NCBI RefSeq assembly: GCF_008831285.2
Contig: NW_022204935.1
Location: 1 to 63,982 of the forward strand
Origin: Nymphaea colorata
Taxonomy: Eukaryota > Streptophyta > Magnoliopsida > Nymphaeales > Nymphaeaceae
Direction: 5' to 3'
Length of the DNA stretch: 63,982 nt
In this document: one piece after another, positions 47,742 through 58,616 of the stretch
Position numbering within the stretch: position 1 is the stretch's first letter
How the letters are laid out: every line of letters starts with the position of its first letter
The notes under the pieces: model-generated
What the model was told of the DNA's origin: nothing
Databases searched by the model: none
The model's input: only the letters and a program-made list of their open reading frames with translations
Translations under genes and position numbers: made by a program

Positions 47742-49293
47742 AGATTAAATGGAAATGTTTAAACTTGAACATAATTCAGGAAACAATTGTTTCAAAATCC
47801 CAAAAGGGAGATGACCAAGGCGTTCATGCCAATATAAAAATAACTGACGACACTCTTCCTTCTTCTTCTCTGTCCTGCTGAATGCTGACATAAGGGCTGT
47901 GGCAACGCGTATAAGAAGCCGATATAACCCATCAGACACCAAACCAATGCCAATCTTCTTCCCTGTCACCAAGTCATGCAAAACACAACGTTTTTCAGAA
48001 ACTATAAGTTCACAGTTGAGTTCCTTAGTAATCTTGCTAATAGATAAAATATTTAAGGGAAGACAGGGAACATGCAATGCACCATGCACTAAAAAATTGT
48101 TCAACAAAGAAAGACTCCCTTTCCCTGCCATAGAGGTAAAGGAGCCATCGGCAAGGGACACATGTTCCTTCCCCGATGATAGCTTGTAGTCATGAAAGAG
48201 TTTGGGGTTGCCAATCATGTGATGAGTGGCACCGCTATCAACAATCCACTCTCCCATGCAAGAAGTACCTTGTTCACTTGAAACAGCCAGTGCCTGATTA
48301 ACCTTCACCTCATCTGACGTGTCTGCCTGACCAACATCAATCTAGCTCAAATAAGCGCGCAACTCACGAATCTGTTCTGCAGAGATAGAAACTTTACGAT
48401 CACTAGGATTTGTTGCATTCGAAATAGGCTTCTTCCCACTAGAAGACCGCCCCCTACTATTCTTCTTCTCTGGATGCAGGTCCCAACAAAAGTCCACAGT
48501 ATGACCAAGTTTTAGTACATTTACAGGAAGAACGGGTAGCTCCCACAGAGACACGACTAACGAAGGCAGACCGTTCATTGTGAGACATGGGATCCTCCTT
48601 TCTCCCACTTGTGATCAGTCTCCTCTGCTCTTCAGCTTCAACACGAGAATAAACATCAATACTGAATGATTCCTCAGAGTTAAGAATCTGACTCCTTATA
48701 TTTTCAAATTCATCGTTCAGTCTAGCTAAGAAAAAGAATACCCTATTCTCCCACTCCTTGGCCATATATTGTATCTGCTCTTGAGGAGAACTCCATGTAA
48801 GATCAGAATGGTAGTCAAGATCCTCCCACTTAGATTTTAATGTTGCGTAGAAATCTACAACCGAGAGATCCCCTTGTCGCAGAGCATACACGTCCTTCAT
48901 TAGTTGATATACACGAACTTTTCTTTTCTTTTGACCATACATCTGCTCCAAAATAATCCATATATCCCTCGCGGTCTTCTTACGAAGAATGAAGGGTTGA
49001 ATATCTGAAGACACTGAATTAACAATCCACGTTTTTACCTGGTTGTCCTCAAGAAACCATGTATCCCAAGCCATACTATCCACAGCATGTTCGACCTTTC
49101 TCCCATTCACATAGGCAATTCGTCCTCGACCAGCGATCCCCATAGTAATTGCAGTAGACCATTGTAGATAATTCTCCTTGGTAAGCCGAATGGTGGTAAC
49201 TTGAACTGGTACATTATCAGTTCTCACGGTCCCAACATCACGCTGACCGGTATGGACTGTGGAGGAGGAAGGCGAGTCGGCCATGATCACCAA
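47742..49293 (-). pseudogene. Copia gag and protease, broken
   Basis: Gag runs from the ATG at 49293-49291 (VTTIRLTKENYLQWS near its start) to a frameshift inside the zinc knuckle, so the CCHC motif is split between two frames (CKCTKTW, then LGHTVDFCWDLHPEK). A TAG at 48344-48342 follows, then protease WIVDSGATHHM and the GAG-pre-integrase start YWHERLGHLPF. A further TAA at 47747-47745 precedes integrase. Close relative of the inner plus-strand copia, which shares the DFCWDLHPEK stretch exactly. Confidence 0.9.
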
Positions 49294-49741
49294 CTACAAA
49301 CTGCGGACTATCAGAGACACACAACAGCGGCAGCCCCTGAGAACAACACACCTTAGAGTCACCGATAGCAAGGATCAAGTCAGGCGGCTCATAGGGCACC
49401 AGTAGATGATGTAGAGACGCAGGGATCTGGTCGAATGGCGCTAGAGCCTGGTCGGGCGATGCTGAAGCAATCAGCGGCGCTGGGAAAAAAAAGAACGATC
49501 GCGCTGGAGCAGAACGACCGCACAACTAGGGCACGGGCGGCAAAGGGCCAGCGGAGGAGCAGCGACGACAGATGGAAGCGGCGGAGGGGTAGAGGGCAGC
49601 GGTAGATACGGGCGACGCAGAGGGGTCTTAGGTGATGCAGCCGAGTGGCGGCAGTGGCGAATGCAGGAGCAGTGACGGCAGTAGCAGGTGGTTCAGGGAT
49701 GGAACTTCACAACCCTAAAAAGAAAAATTCCAAGCTCGCTA

Positions 49742-49753
49742 GCTCTGGTACCA
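49742..49753 (-). other. Primer binding site of minus-strand copia
   Basis: On the minus strand, TGGTACCAGAGC directly follows the LTR; one base differs from the canonical initiator-Met site TGGTATCAGAGC. Confidence 0.85.
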
Positions 49754-49994
49754 TGTAGAAATAATAGACACACAAGAACCAAAGATCGAACATGGATGTA
49801 ACGTGGAAAAACCCTCAACTAGAGGGAAAAAACCACGGGTAAGGAGGTCTGGTGCCCACTAGCTGCCAGACACTCTCTCTCTTAGAAACTTCATTAACAC
49901 AAAAGATTAGGGTTTACAATGGTATAAGTATGCCCAAACTAAGACCCAATGGATCGTGTCTAGACCCGGACCCATACATCAAAATCCGTCAACA
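49754..49994 (-). repeat. 5' LTR of minus-strand copia
   Basis: 241 bp, TG..CA termini, followed on the plus strand by the ATTTG duplication. Confidence 0.94.
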
Positions 49995-50402
49995 ATTTGT
50001 AAAGCAAAGGCATCTCTTATTTTGACTTGAAGGATACAAGGCATTTTTACTGAAATAGATTTCCCTTTAGAAGTGATAACCTATTATACGTAAATGAAGA
50101 AAACGACTCTTAAGTATCAATATAATAATAACCAGCTTTTGTTGGTCGGTATACGGTCAGTATATGGTCTACTGCCTACACAAAACCACACCAGACTCTT
50201 CCCTCTGTAAAAATGATATAAATTTGTGCGTGTTGAGGATTCCGTCTGATATATATGCATTTGAAGAGCGTGATTCTTGTCTCCATTATTAGTTTTTCCA
50301 TCTCAGTATCACATTAGTATAGTTAGTTTTAAGGAAAAAAAAGAGAGCTAAATTTGGCTTTCAAAGCATCTCTCGTTTCATTTTAAGTATAAGGTCTTCT
50401 TT

Positions 50403-50641
50403 GCCTCAAGGGGCATAGCGTAGCTAGTTGAGCTAGGGGCCTGTACTAAGGCAGGTCTCTAGTTCGATTCCCGTGGGCGTTATGTTCCTGTGTCTTAAGG
50501 TGGTAGGGCGCAGCATCTAAGCTGAAGGGTGCACCGTTGCTATTGCTGACACCGACGCAGCTCAGGACCCCGGAGGCAGGGGGAATGGGGGGGCCTTCGG
50601 GCCTTTTTCGGGCGGTTGGATTAATACCCCTTGCTCACTCG
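50403..50641 (+). mobile_element. tRNA-derived SINE with perfect 18-bp target duplication
   Basis: Flanked by AAGTATAAGGTCTTCTTT at 50385-50402 and again at 50642-50659. The 5' part has a pol III A box (TAGCGTAGCTAG, 50416-50427) and a B box (AGTTCGATTCC, 50461-50471) 34 bp apart, as in a tRNA. The body is GC-rich and unrelated to a tRNA. The 3' end lacks a poly-A tail and stops at TTGCTCACTCG. SINEs move using LINE enzymes. The perfect duplication suggests a fairly recent insertion. Confidence 0.88.
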
Positions 50642-50788
50642 AAGTATAAGGTCTTCTTTAAAATCAAGGTATAATTGTCTTTTATGCTATATTTGACAAT
50701 ATGGTGTATTCATTTTAACCATTATTAAGCCCGATGGATGACTTTCCTGGTTAAGAAAAAGTGAAGTACAAATTCAGCGAACATAAAA

Positions 50789-50860
50789 AGTGACTGATGG
50801 ATTTGGAATATAGCCAATAAGCAAAGTGACTGATGGATTTGGAATATAGCCAATAAGCAG
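50789..50860. repeat. 36-bp tandem duplication
   Basis: Two adjacent copies of a unit beginning AGTGACTGATGGATTTGG, 35 of 36 identical, so a recent slippage or repair event. Confidence 0.9.
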
Positions 50861-51152
50861 GGGATTTTTGTGAATGGTTTTCTAAAAATAAAAGGTAACC
50901 TTTTTCTTGACACGCAAAACCTTTCTGCTGGCATTGGTTTCTTTTTATCTATTACATTGACAAATACTGGTGATGTTTTGAAAGACTCTCTCTCTCTCTC
51001 TCTTTCTCTCCACGCCCACATCCACATACAACACAACCACAACAAATACAAACACATGTTAGAGTTCAATTTTGTGATTTCATTCCATGCCCTCATGCAA
51101 TCACTGTATATATACAAAGTCATGAAATTTTCAAGTTTCTCTCATATATCTA

Positions 51153-51354
51153 CCCAATTACATTGAATCTGCTACACTTTTAGTGCTCCTACCAAGTGGA
51201 CACATGTCCTAGAACCAACCGAATCCTCTTGAAGCCTGCCATTTTCCAATTTACATGTGACTGTGGGCTTATATATTTATTTTCCACAATAGAAGAGTTG
51301 CACAATTTGACAAATTGACTTTGTTTGGCCTATTTACCAGGGGAGATAATTGGA
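51153..51354. repeat. Duplicated intron/exon-start segment, copy 2
   Basis: Partner of 42813-43031, 8.3 kb downstream in the same orientation. Similarity stops just after the first codons of the PDR exon (GGGGAGATAATTGGATC), so only the upstream intron part was duplicated or has survived. It has an extra AT-rich insert near 51260-51280. Confidence 0.8.
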
Positions 51355-51425
51355 TCCCCCACTTTCCTCATGATGTACATGCACATTTTTCTTCATGAAA
51401 ATTAATTCTTTTTCTATCTTTACAG

Positions 51426-51508
51426 GTTGTCTATCAAAGGCTGTTGCTTCTTGCGCTTCAATGGTCATATCAACAACTTTTGTAGACGTGAAATGTACGT
51501 TTCCACAG
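51426..51508 (+). CDS. Candidate exon, unknown
   Basis: 83 bp between a TTTACAG acceptor and a GTACGT donor. In the open phase it encodes 27 residues including KAVASCASMVISTTFV. No family recognised; its splice sites are good but there is no neighbouring exon to test phase. Confidence 0.25.
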
Positions 51509-51936
51509 GTACGTCTTGTAATTGAATGCTCTAACCCTTGTTCTTGAGAAACTCATGAGTTTGCAGGTCTGTGACACTTGGTATGTAGGTTTTCTTTCCT
51601 AGTTATCTTAGTTCCTTAAGTAAATTGTACATTTTCTATTGAAACATGATGCTTATTTGTGCTTCTGGATCTTGAGATTGATAGCAGTTATTTCTTATTT
51701 TTCTATCCTAGTTTAGGTTTATTAACTGTTATTTGTTTGCCTTGTAACTGTATTGAGATTATATCTAAAAATGATTGCTATGTTATGTTGAAGTTGTTTC
51801 AGTTTTGCCAGCTTAGTTGTGATCTTGTAGTCCTTGCTTGGATGGTATCAGCTATAGGTTTCTAAAGGATTGGAATTCACTTACTGTCATTTTAAGTCTT
51901 GCATGAAACTGTTGCAACATGGTAGCTACCTTCCAT

Positions 51937-53023
51937 AATACTACCTTCCATGTTTATGACTATCACAGGAAATGCAAGCTGAAACTTCAGGAAAAGCAGC
52001 TGAAAATTGCAGAAGTACAACATGACAGAAGAGGAGGTGACTGCGAGAAGAGAAGAAGAGGAGGTGACTGCACGTGCAATAGAGAGAGAGAAGAAAAGAG
52101 GGCAGCAACCGTGGTCCTTCCTCCTTGTCATTAATATAACCTAATGTATGCTACAAGTAAATACAGAAAACAACAAGTATTTACAAGTATCCCACCACCC
52201 ATTATGTTTAGGTATATGGGCAAGATGGATCGGGTCTGTAGACCCGATCCAATTTGTACAATCTTAACAGCCCCCCTCAAGTTGTGCAAGAGGTTTGATC
52301 ATGCACAACTTGTTCTTCAATTCCAGATTTCCTTTTCTAATGATTGACGACAAAAAAACTTGAAAGTTTCATTTTGCTTGGGCAGGAAATAAGAACAAAA
52401 CGAAGGCATATCATTGCATGACAAGACACTTTTAAAATGTTTTCACGCACAATAAAAAATTTTCTCTTCCAAAAAAGTACTTGACATCAAATGGCATATC
52501 ACTTGAAAGTAGGAACTCTCTTCTACCAAAAGAGGAGTTTTTATGAAACCAGACTGATTTGTTGGGTAGAAGAAGAACTCCATATGCTCTCCTATAGAAG
52601 TAGGGAAGATCAAACTATCTAATTCAAAAATCAAACCATCAAATTCAAAAATCAAATACAAATCACCTATTATACTCTATCCCCACCTATCTAATCACTC
52701 CTTCCTCGCACCTTATGCTAAATAAATCAAGAATTCAAGCAAAAAAAATAAAACAGTTTATAAGAACATAAACACGGCCTAAAAATGAAGAAGTGAACCT
52801 ATATTTACTAAGTTGAACCCTTACCAACTATAAGATAAAAAATTTAACTCAAAAAAAAAAAGAGAGAACAACAAAGCAAACCTTTCCACCAATGTCGTGT
52901 GAGTTTATGACTAAAGATCGAAAATTCTAAAAAAAATGAAGACTACTAAATAATGTTGCAAATCCAACCTAATTGGTCTAACTGAAAACTGGTGGCCATT
53001 TTACATATGCAAAAGAAGTTTTA
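51937..53023. repeat. Inverted repeat, right arm, with LTR-like end
   Basis: Reverse-complement partner of 36921-38097, 14 kb apart. On the minus strand it carries the same purine tract and TGTTAAG LTR-like start (52269 reading left) and the GATCGGGTC/GACCCGATC hairpin. It differs by small indels and lacks about 100 bp of the other arm. Confidence 0.8.
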
Positions 53024-53500
53024 GATACAAGAAAAAAAAAACAAAAATTTTTGAAGGTCGTTTTTATATTTAAAAACGATTTTTAATTTGGTGAAAATTC
53101 TACTAAAAACACAGGACAACAGCTACAATTCCTAGTCTACTTCAAAAACGATCCTACAAATAAAGGTTCAATGTTCTCCGGTAAAAACAAATGATATTAG
53201 CACGTCAAAAAACATAAATAAACACTCAATTGAACAATCACACCCACACCGGGCACTCGTATCCATACCAATGTAACATAAGTATCCATGCAACATGGTA
53301 TATACTACTCATTCCATTCATACGAATAACCGTACTTCTGATGAACATAGAAGTGCATCTTTTGAAAGCACTCCTCAAAACCTGCAGCAAAAGAAATGCA
53401 GACATAAAACTGATACTTATTTTATGAGGCACAATTGGCTGATATGGCCTACGTGCAGCTCAACTAAAGTTAAAAAAAAGCTGTGTGACAAAGTTTGCAC

Positions 53501-53620
53501 CTTAGGCTCTGAGGTGCTTATTCGCATTGCAAGCAACACCCTTTCCAAGCTCCTTGCAACTTCATCTTCTGTCCTCCCATTTTTTAACAGAAGCTGTCCC
53601 TTTGGCCCTACATAATTTAA
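53501..53620 (-). CDS. Candidate exon, unidentified minus-strand gene
   Basis: 120 bp bounded on the minus strand by a TGTCAG acceptor and a GTGCAA donor, phase 0 to phase 0. It encodes 40 residues including GPKGQLLLKNGRTEDEVARS. The composition is strongly protein-like and soluble. I do not recognise the family. Confidence 0.4.
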
Positions 53621-53681
53621 CTGACATAAGTTCTACTACCATTTGATAGCTTATGCATGATTAAGTAGTTTGTAAAAAAAA

Positions 53682-53798
53682 GCGCAAAAAATGAGCAGGA
53701 TCAGGTCCAACAGAAATAACATCAGCAAGTTTATCAAAAGGAACCATACTATTAGATCTAGATGCTAGCAGTCTTCCTATTAGCTTTCTCACATATGC
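53682..53798 (-). CDS. Candidate exon, unidentified minus-strand gene
   Basis: After a GTGTAG acceptor the minus strand reads 39 residues including YVRKLIGRLLASRSNSMVP and ADVISVGPDPAHFLR. No clean donor follows; the frame runs into a T-run and a stop, so the exon end is uncertain or damaged. It lies 62 bp upstream of the 53501-53620 exon and probably belongs with it. Confidence 0.35.
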
Positions 53799-53821
53799 CT
53801 ACACGATCTGTGCAGGCCTAA

Positions 53822-53943
53822 GTCTACACCAACAGCAGCACAAAACAAGATCAAGGGCGTCTTCCCTTCATCCACATATTGATGATCTTGCATGAAGGAA
53901 GAAAAGAGAACTAAGTCCACATTCTGATCACATCCACATACAA
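53822..53943 (-). CDS. Candidate exon with ankyrin-like segment
   Basis: After a GTGCAAG acceptor the frame encodes DHQYVDEGKTPLILFCAA, where EGKTPLIL resembles the start of an ankyrin repeat (DGxTPLHLA). The resemblance is short. The join to the next segment (53798) would need a frame change, so one of the two boundaries is wrong or an indel has occurred. Confidence 0.25.
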
Positions 53944-54274
53944 CTTGCACACAGAAGAAAGTTTGTGATCTTCGTTCACTTTCTAGTTTGAGAACACCAA
54001 AGTACTTCACATGATCGCTTCACCAATTGAACATAAACTTGCTTATTGAGTAGCTTAGCCCATCTGATCACTAAAGGATTGACCATACCTCAATGATCAT
54101 TTTTATTGTGTTTTACTTTCTTTATCATTTTTTTATTTTTATAAAGTGTAAGCTTTTACATTTTCTTTCATTTTATCCTGAATATTAAAATTTTTCAAAT
54201 AAAGTACATTTTTTTAGTCAATCAATTCTGGTTTCAATTCAATTTAATGAATCTTGATAACCTTGGTGTATGCA

Positions 54275-54850
54275 GTTAATCAAGCATCTCAGTTTGTACA
54301 TGAACCAAGGCTAGAAAAATGTTAAGACACTTAAAGGGCACTGTAGGTAATGGCCTCATTTAGGAGAGAACAAACTCGAACTAGACATGTTGATATTGTT
54401 GGCATATTCAGATGTGGGTTGGGCTGGAGATCTAGATGAAAGGAAATTAATATCTAGATATTTTTTCTTTGTTAGAGAGAACCTTGTCTAGTGGAGCAGC
54501 AAAAAAGACTGTTATAGCTAGATCAGGTGCAAAAGCATAATTTAGAGCTACAGTGTTCGCTACATCTAAAAAACTTGGATTCGAACATCTTTTGGTTGCA
54601 CTTGGAGAAATTTTGCTGAAGCCAGTTAACCGAAGTGCCATTAAGATTTTACTACATGGTAGAATAAAACACATTAAAACAGATTAGCATTTTATCAGAC
54701 AAACTATTGAAGACCAAGAAGAAGAAGCAAGATATGTTGGCACAAAGAATCACAGTGATGACATATTTGGGAAAGGACTAACGAAGGAAGCTTTGGTTCC
54801 TTGAGGACAAGTCCAGCATGGTTCAAAGGCAAGGCTCAATTGAGGGAGAC
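54275..54850 (+). pseudogene. Copia RNase H relic
   Basis: Heavily shifted frames show VNQASQFVHEPR (counterpart of VSQFMHQPR), YSDVGWAGDLDERK (counterpart of YSDADWAGDLDDRKS), a trace of the ARSGAKA-like SSAEAEYRA block, and the H-I-E/K region, ending at a TTGAGGGAGA purine tract near 54839-54849. This is the last domain of a copia polyprotein. No LTR could be delimited after the tract. Confidence 0.7.
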
Positions 54851-55659
54851 TATCACCACATATTTATCATATTACTTGCTTTGATAATATGGATTCATTA
54901 TCCAGCCCTCTTAAGGGCATTCTAGGCCCTAGTGCCCTAATATATCTTATAAGTAAGAGGGATTTGTCCCACCATGGAGAATGATGCTGCTGCACCACAT
55001 CCTGATCCGAGAAAGCAGAGATTGGATTCCCTATTCTGTATAGAGATCTCGCTTAAGTCTTTCTACCTCTGCCTTCATCACAAATCTCTTGAAAGCAACA
55101 TGGAAATTATGGAACTGAAGCTTCAGATGCAAAGGAGGAAAATATCAAAAATATCTCGACATTTTATTTTTGTTTTCAACAGCATAAGCAAGAAACTTAA
55201 AGAATTGATAAACCAAGCATTGGCAAATAAAGCTTTCAAAAACGGGACACAATAAGTAAAACATTTGTCAAAAGTAAAAAATTGAATATCCTTTTACATG
55301 GATTAGAACAGCATTTAGAAAGTTCACGAGCATGATGATCTGGATACTTTGGCTAATGCACTTTTTTTTTTTCTTATGAAGAACATGCTGAACAGGAAAT
55401 AAGGATTGAGGCAGTACGACCCATTAGAAGAGTTTAAGCGTTCAGACACCATGTGTGCTTACATAAGTAGAAACAAGATTAACTTTTCCTCCATGAAAGG
55501 AAAAAAGAAGGATCCTTTTTTACCTTCTCTAAAGCTAGTAAATGAATTTCCCATGCTTATTAGATGTATGTATATTAGACCTTAATTACATATTTCAAAG
55601 AGGGAACAGTATTTATACTTGGGGGTTGGAAACCAGAACAAGTAGAAAACTAAACTAAC

Positions 55660-55745
55660 CTCCGAGTAGAGAATGCAGGATGCAACCAATACCCTCTGCC
55701 GCTTTGACTCTGAAATTGGCATGTTTAGAGCAGGTGATAAAACGC
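55660..55745 (-). CDS. Candidate exon 5 of unidentified gene (phase 2 in)
   Basis: 86 bp between TCCACAG and GTTAGT on the minus strand. In the phase left by the preceding exon it reads [20 protein letters not shown] then ILHSLLG, an amphipathic helix-like stretch reminiscent of HEAT/ARM repeats. This resemblance is only by composition. Confidence 0.45.
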
Positions 55746-56746
55746 TGTGGAACACCAAGAAATTTATCATTTATGAGTTGCTTGTGAGAAATTTCATTGA
55801 AATATCCATAAAAACAGCATTTTGTCTAACAAGCACAATAAAGAAGTAATAGGATAGTATTCTCACAAGCGGAACCTCTAAATAAATCAAGAAATCCAGC
55901 AAGTGAATGAACACGAGAACAAAACAAGCAAGCTGTGCACTGTACAAACATCTACCTTTCATGTTTATATTCCATGGAAGACATTATAAATTCATCTAAC
56001 GATCTGTCATACGACCTTGAAATCAGAATTTCCAAGGACCAACTTGATAAAATGCTTGCAATGTAGAGGCCCAAAACAGCCCAAAATGAAGGGTTCTAAT
56101 ACAAAGAATCAAGGCAAGCTAAACAAGAACCCACTCAAAACATATAAATTGATGATGTTCCCCAAGTATGCTTACAAAAAACATGAAACATATGAGGAAT
56201 TCATCCCTCAAAACATACAACAAAGCAGCCCTGAACTAGCTGTTGAACTACTTTCAATGTCTCTAAACTCTAAACGGAGCCGTTGGAGCTGGTCAAAGCT
56301 CTGGTGAAAATCCAATTTTGACAAAACTAATGGAAGTATGGAAATGAAGAATAACAAATTATAAAACATGAAGATACACTGACCAAAACTACATACAAAA
56401 TACACTTACACACACACACACATATATGATGCACACACACAATTATACATGAACCAAGAAACACGTGACACTTAGCATGTGTGTGTGTGTGTGTAAGCCC
56501 ATATTTGTAACAGCCATGAACGAGGTCACTAACAAAGCCCCTTGGAGAACTATAAAAACTAATTGATGTTGTTCACATATTTTTAACACAAATATCCATA
56601 AAGCAGGTTACTAATGAAGCCCTGGAAAACTGAAAAAAGAAACAAGTGAAGATCTGCATACCATAGCTCTAAAAATTGAAAATGAAGGCTAAAGAACGAA
56701 GATAATTAATAAAAAGAAGATGCTGCACAGGTATACATATGTATAC

Positions 56747-56862
56747 CTGCGAGTGAAAATTTATGGAGAGTAGGAAGCCAAAAGTGAGATCCCAAGTTCA
56801 GTGTAAGCATTCTTTGTTACTGGAATTGACTTCAGTGACTCAAATATCTCAAAATAAGCGGG
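56747..56862 (-). pseudogene. Candidate exon 4 of unidentified gene, with in-frame stop
   Basis: 116 bp between a CTATAG acceptor and a CAG/GTATAC donor on the minus strand. It encodes YFEIFESLKSIPVTKNAYTE and more, then a TAA at 56763-56761, five codons before the donor. Incoming phase 0 and outgoing phase 2 fit the neighbouring exons exactly, so the stop looks like a later mutation (one base from AAA) or the donor is misplaced. Confidence 0.45.
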
Positions 56863-57116
56863 CTATAGGTATCATACTGTTTATTCCTTTCTCAGAAATA
56901 CTCTTGATTTTTTAACTTCATACAGGAAGAAACCAGAGTTGAGAAAGGTCAGCTTTCCTACTGTTCTCAGGAAGAAAAAAAAATGATGGATCCTTTTTGT
57001 TGTATCAAACATGCGATGCAAAATAGAAAGCAGCATTTAGATTTTAGAGATAAAAAGTAGACCCTATCAGCATTATTTCGTTTATACAGTTCTTTAATGT
57101 CAATCAGAAGTGACGG

Positions 57117-57362
57117 TGTTAAGCAGATGCCATTGACTTTGATCTAACTGGATCCAGTCTACATTCATAGCCACATGCCATACAGATCCACACATCCTTA
57201 TGTACTGCATTTCAACATATTTTCTGTTACCTGAACATATTTGAATGAGAATTATGGCACGACTTATTTCTAACAGAAGTGACCTTGCAGCATCCCTCTT
57301 GTGTTCTCTCTTCTTTTCTTCTCCTCTGTATTGTGAAACTACAGCAATAACAAAATCTTTCA
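57117..57362 (+). repeat. Isolated copia-type 5' LTR with primer site
   Basis: TGTTAAGCAGATG..AAATCTTTCA (246 bp, TG..CA) followed directly by TGGTATCAGAGG (57363-57374), one mismatch from the initiator-Met primer site. The second LTR and internal domains were not found downstream, so this is the start of a truncated element, or a chance match. Confidence 0.5.
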
Positions 57363-58616
57363 TGGTATCAGAGGCAGGTTAACAAGCTGTATTGTAAAGG
57401 TATGTCCAAGGAGATCTGCAACCAAAAATGCAGTCAAGGGTTCCTTATTTAATCTTCTTCCTTACTCAAAGGTTCTTTTCTCCTTTCAAACATGTTTCCT
57501 TCTCTGTTTCCATTCTTCAGAAAATCCGCAGTAGGAATATTGTTGGTCCTCAACCCTAACGTGCCTGATTTTTTTATTTTTCCTTTTCCTGAACGTCATG
57601 ATATTACCCTTTTTCACTGTTTCCCTCTGAAATATATTTCTGACCCGCAGCTGTCATTGTATCTACAGGATTTTTGCCTTCATTTCAACTTTGCAGATTT
57701 TATCTCCAGTGTCAGGCATGGAAATATTAAGCCAGATGCCAGATTTAATATTCCTGTATATCTGCAAATGTAAGTCTGTCTACAGATCTGAAATTATTCC
57801 TCCATCTAACATCAGATCTAGAGTTTTATTTTTCACGATTCTATGGATCCTTCGTGCCTTCTTTTTCAATGTGTTGCTTGTGATTGTTTTAGGTTATGAA
57901 GATCCACCCTTGAGATTGCCCTGAGATAACCTTAAGGGATGTCATCAGCCCTCATGTTGCCTTAGGGTGTCAGCAGATAAATTCTTAAGTACTGTCTTCT
58001 CATTAAGAAAAGAAGAACATAAAGAAAAAGAAAGGCTCAATCCCTCATACAAGACTGCTGCTGCGCTGCATCAAAACTGTTATATTTCAAAGTCAGGGAT
58101 CTTCTTATCTCATTCTTCTTCTTGCATCTAAACCCTTTTACTCTTTCATATTCCTCTTGAGAAAAGGGGGATTCCTCCTTTCGTTTGGTTTTGTCCAATA
58201 TCATGCAAATTGTACCATACATATCTTAACTTTTACTTGGACACATCTTGCCCCTTAGAAGAGTGTAATGCACCATATCTTACTGTATAGTATGATACAA
58301 GGCATGACAATACAGTGTAATGTGCCTCACATCCCATGACATGAGAAAGGCATGAAAAGAGGGGGATCTGACCACATTTTTTGTTTAAACTTTAAAAGCT
58401 CCCTCTCAATTTTTCTGTGAGCTGTGAGGGAGATCTCGCTATATTAAGGAAGAAAACTTCAATTTCAAACTAGATGTACAAGTGAAGTAGCGAACTACGG
58501 TTGAAGAAAGACAGGTTTCCCATTTCTACCATGAAAGGCATAAAACCTCATGCTTTTACCATAAATTTATATTGTTTTTCTCAAGACATGATTTCAAGTG
58601 ACCCACACGGCAATGG

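Larger units (their letters stand above)
44699..49994 (-). mobile_element. Degenerate Ty1/copia element, minus strand
   Basis: 5.3 kb with a right (5') LTR 49754-49994, a left (3') LTR 44699-44938 and a perfect ATTTG duplication (44694-44698 and 49995-49999). The LTRs differ at about 12 positions plus one indel (roughly 95% identity), intermediate in age between the two plus-strand copias. The primer site on the minus strand is TGGTACCAGAGC (49742-49753), and the purine tract CTTGAGGGGGAG abuts the 3' LTR. The polyprotein clearly belongs to the same copia lineage as the inner element at 16-21 kb but is broken by two frameshifts and at least three stops. Confidence 0.95.

Noticed and set aside
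50411-50485. Possible functional tRNA gene
   Set aside because: A and B boxes are present, but the acceptor stem does not close, the flanks are an 18-bp target duplication, and a long non-tRNA body follows. It is a SINE head.
36921-53023. A single large palindromic segmental duplication (38-52 kb)
   Set aside because: Only the 1.1-kb arms match; sequences inside and outside the arms are unrelated, and the PDR-linked repeat is in direct orientation.
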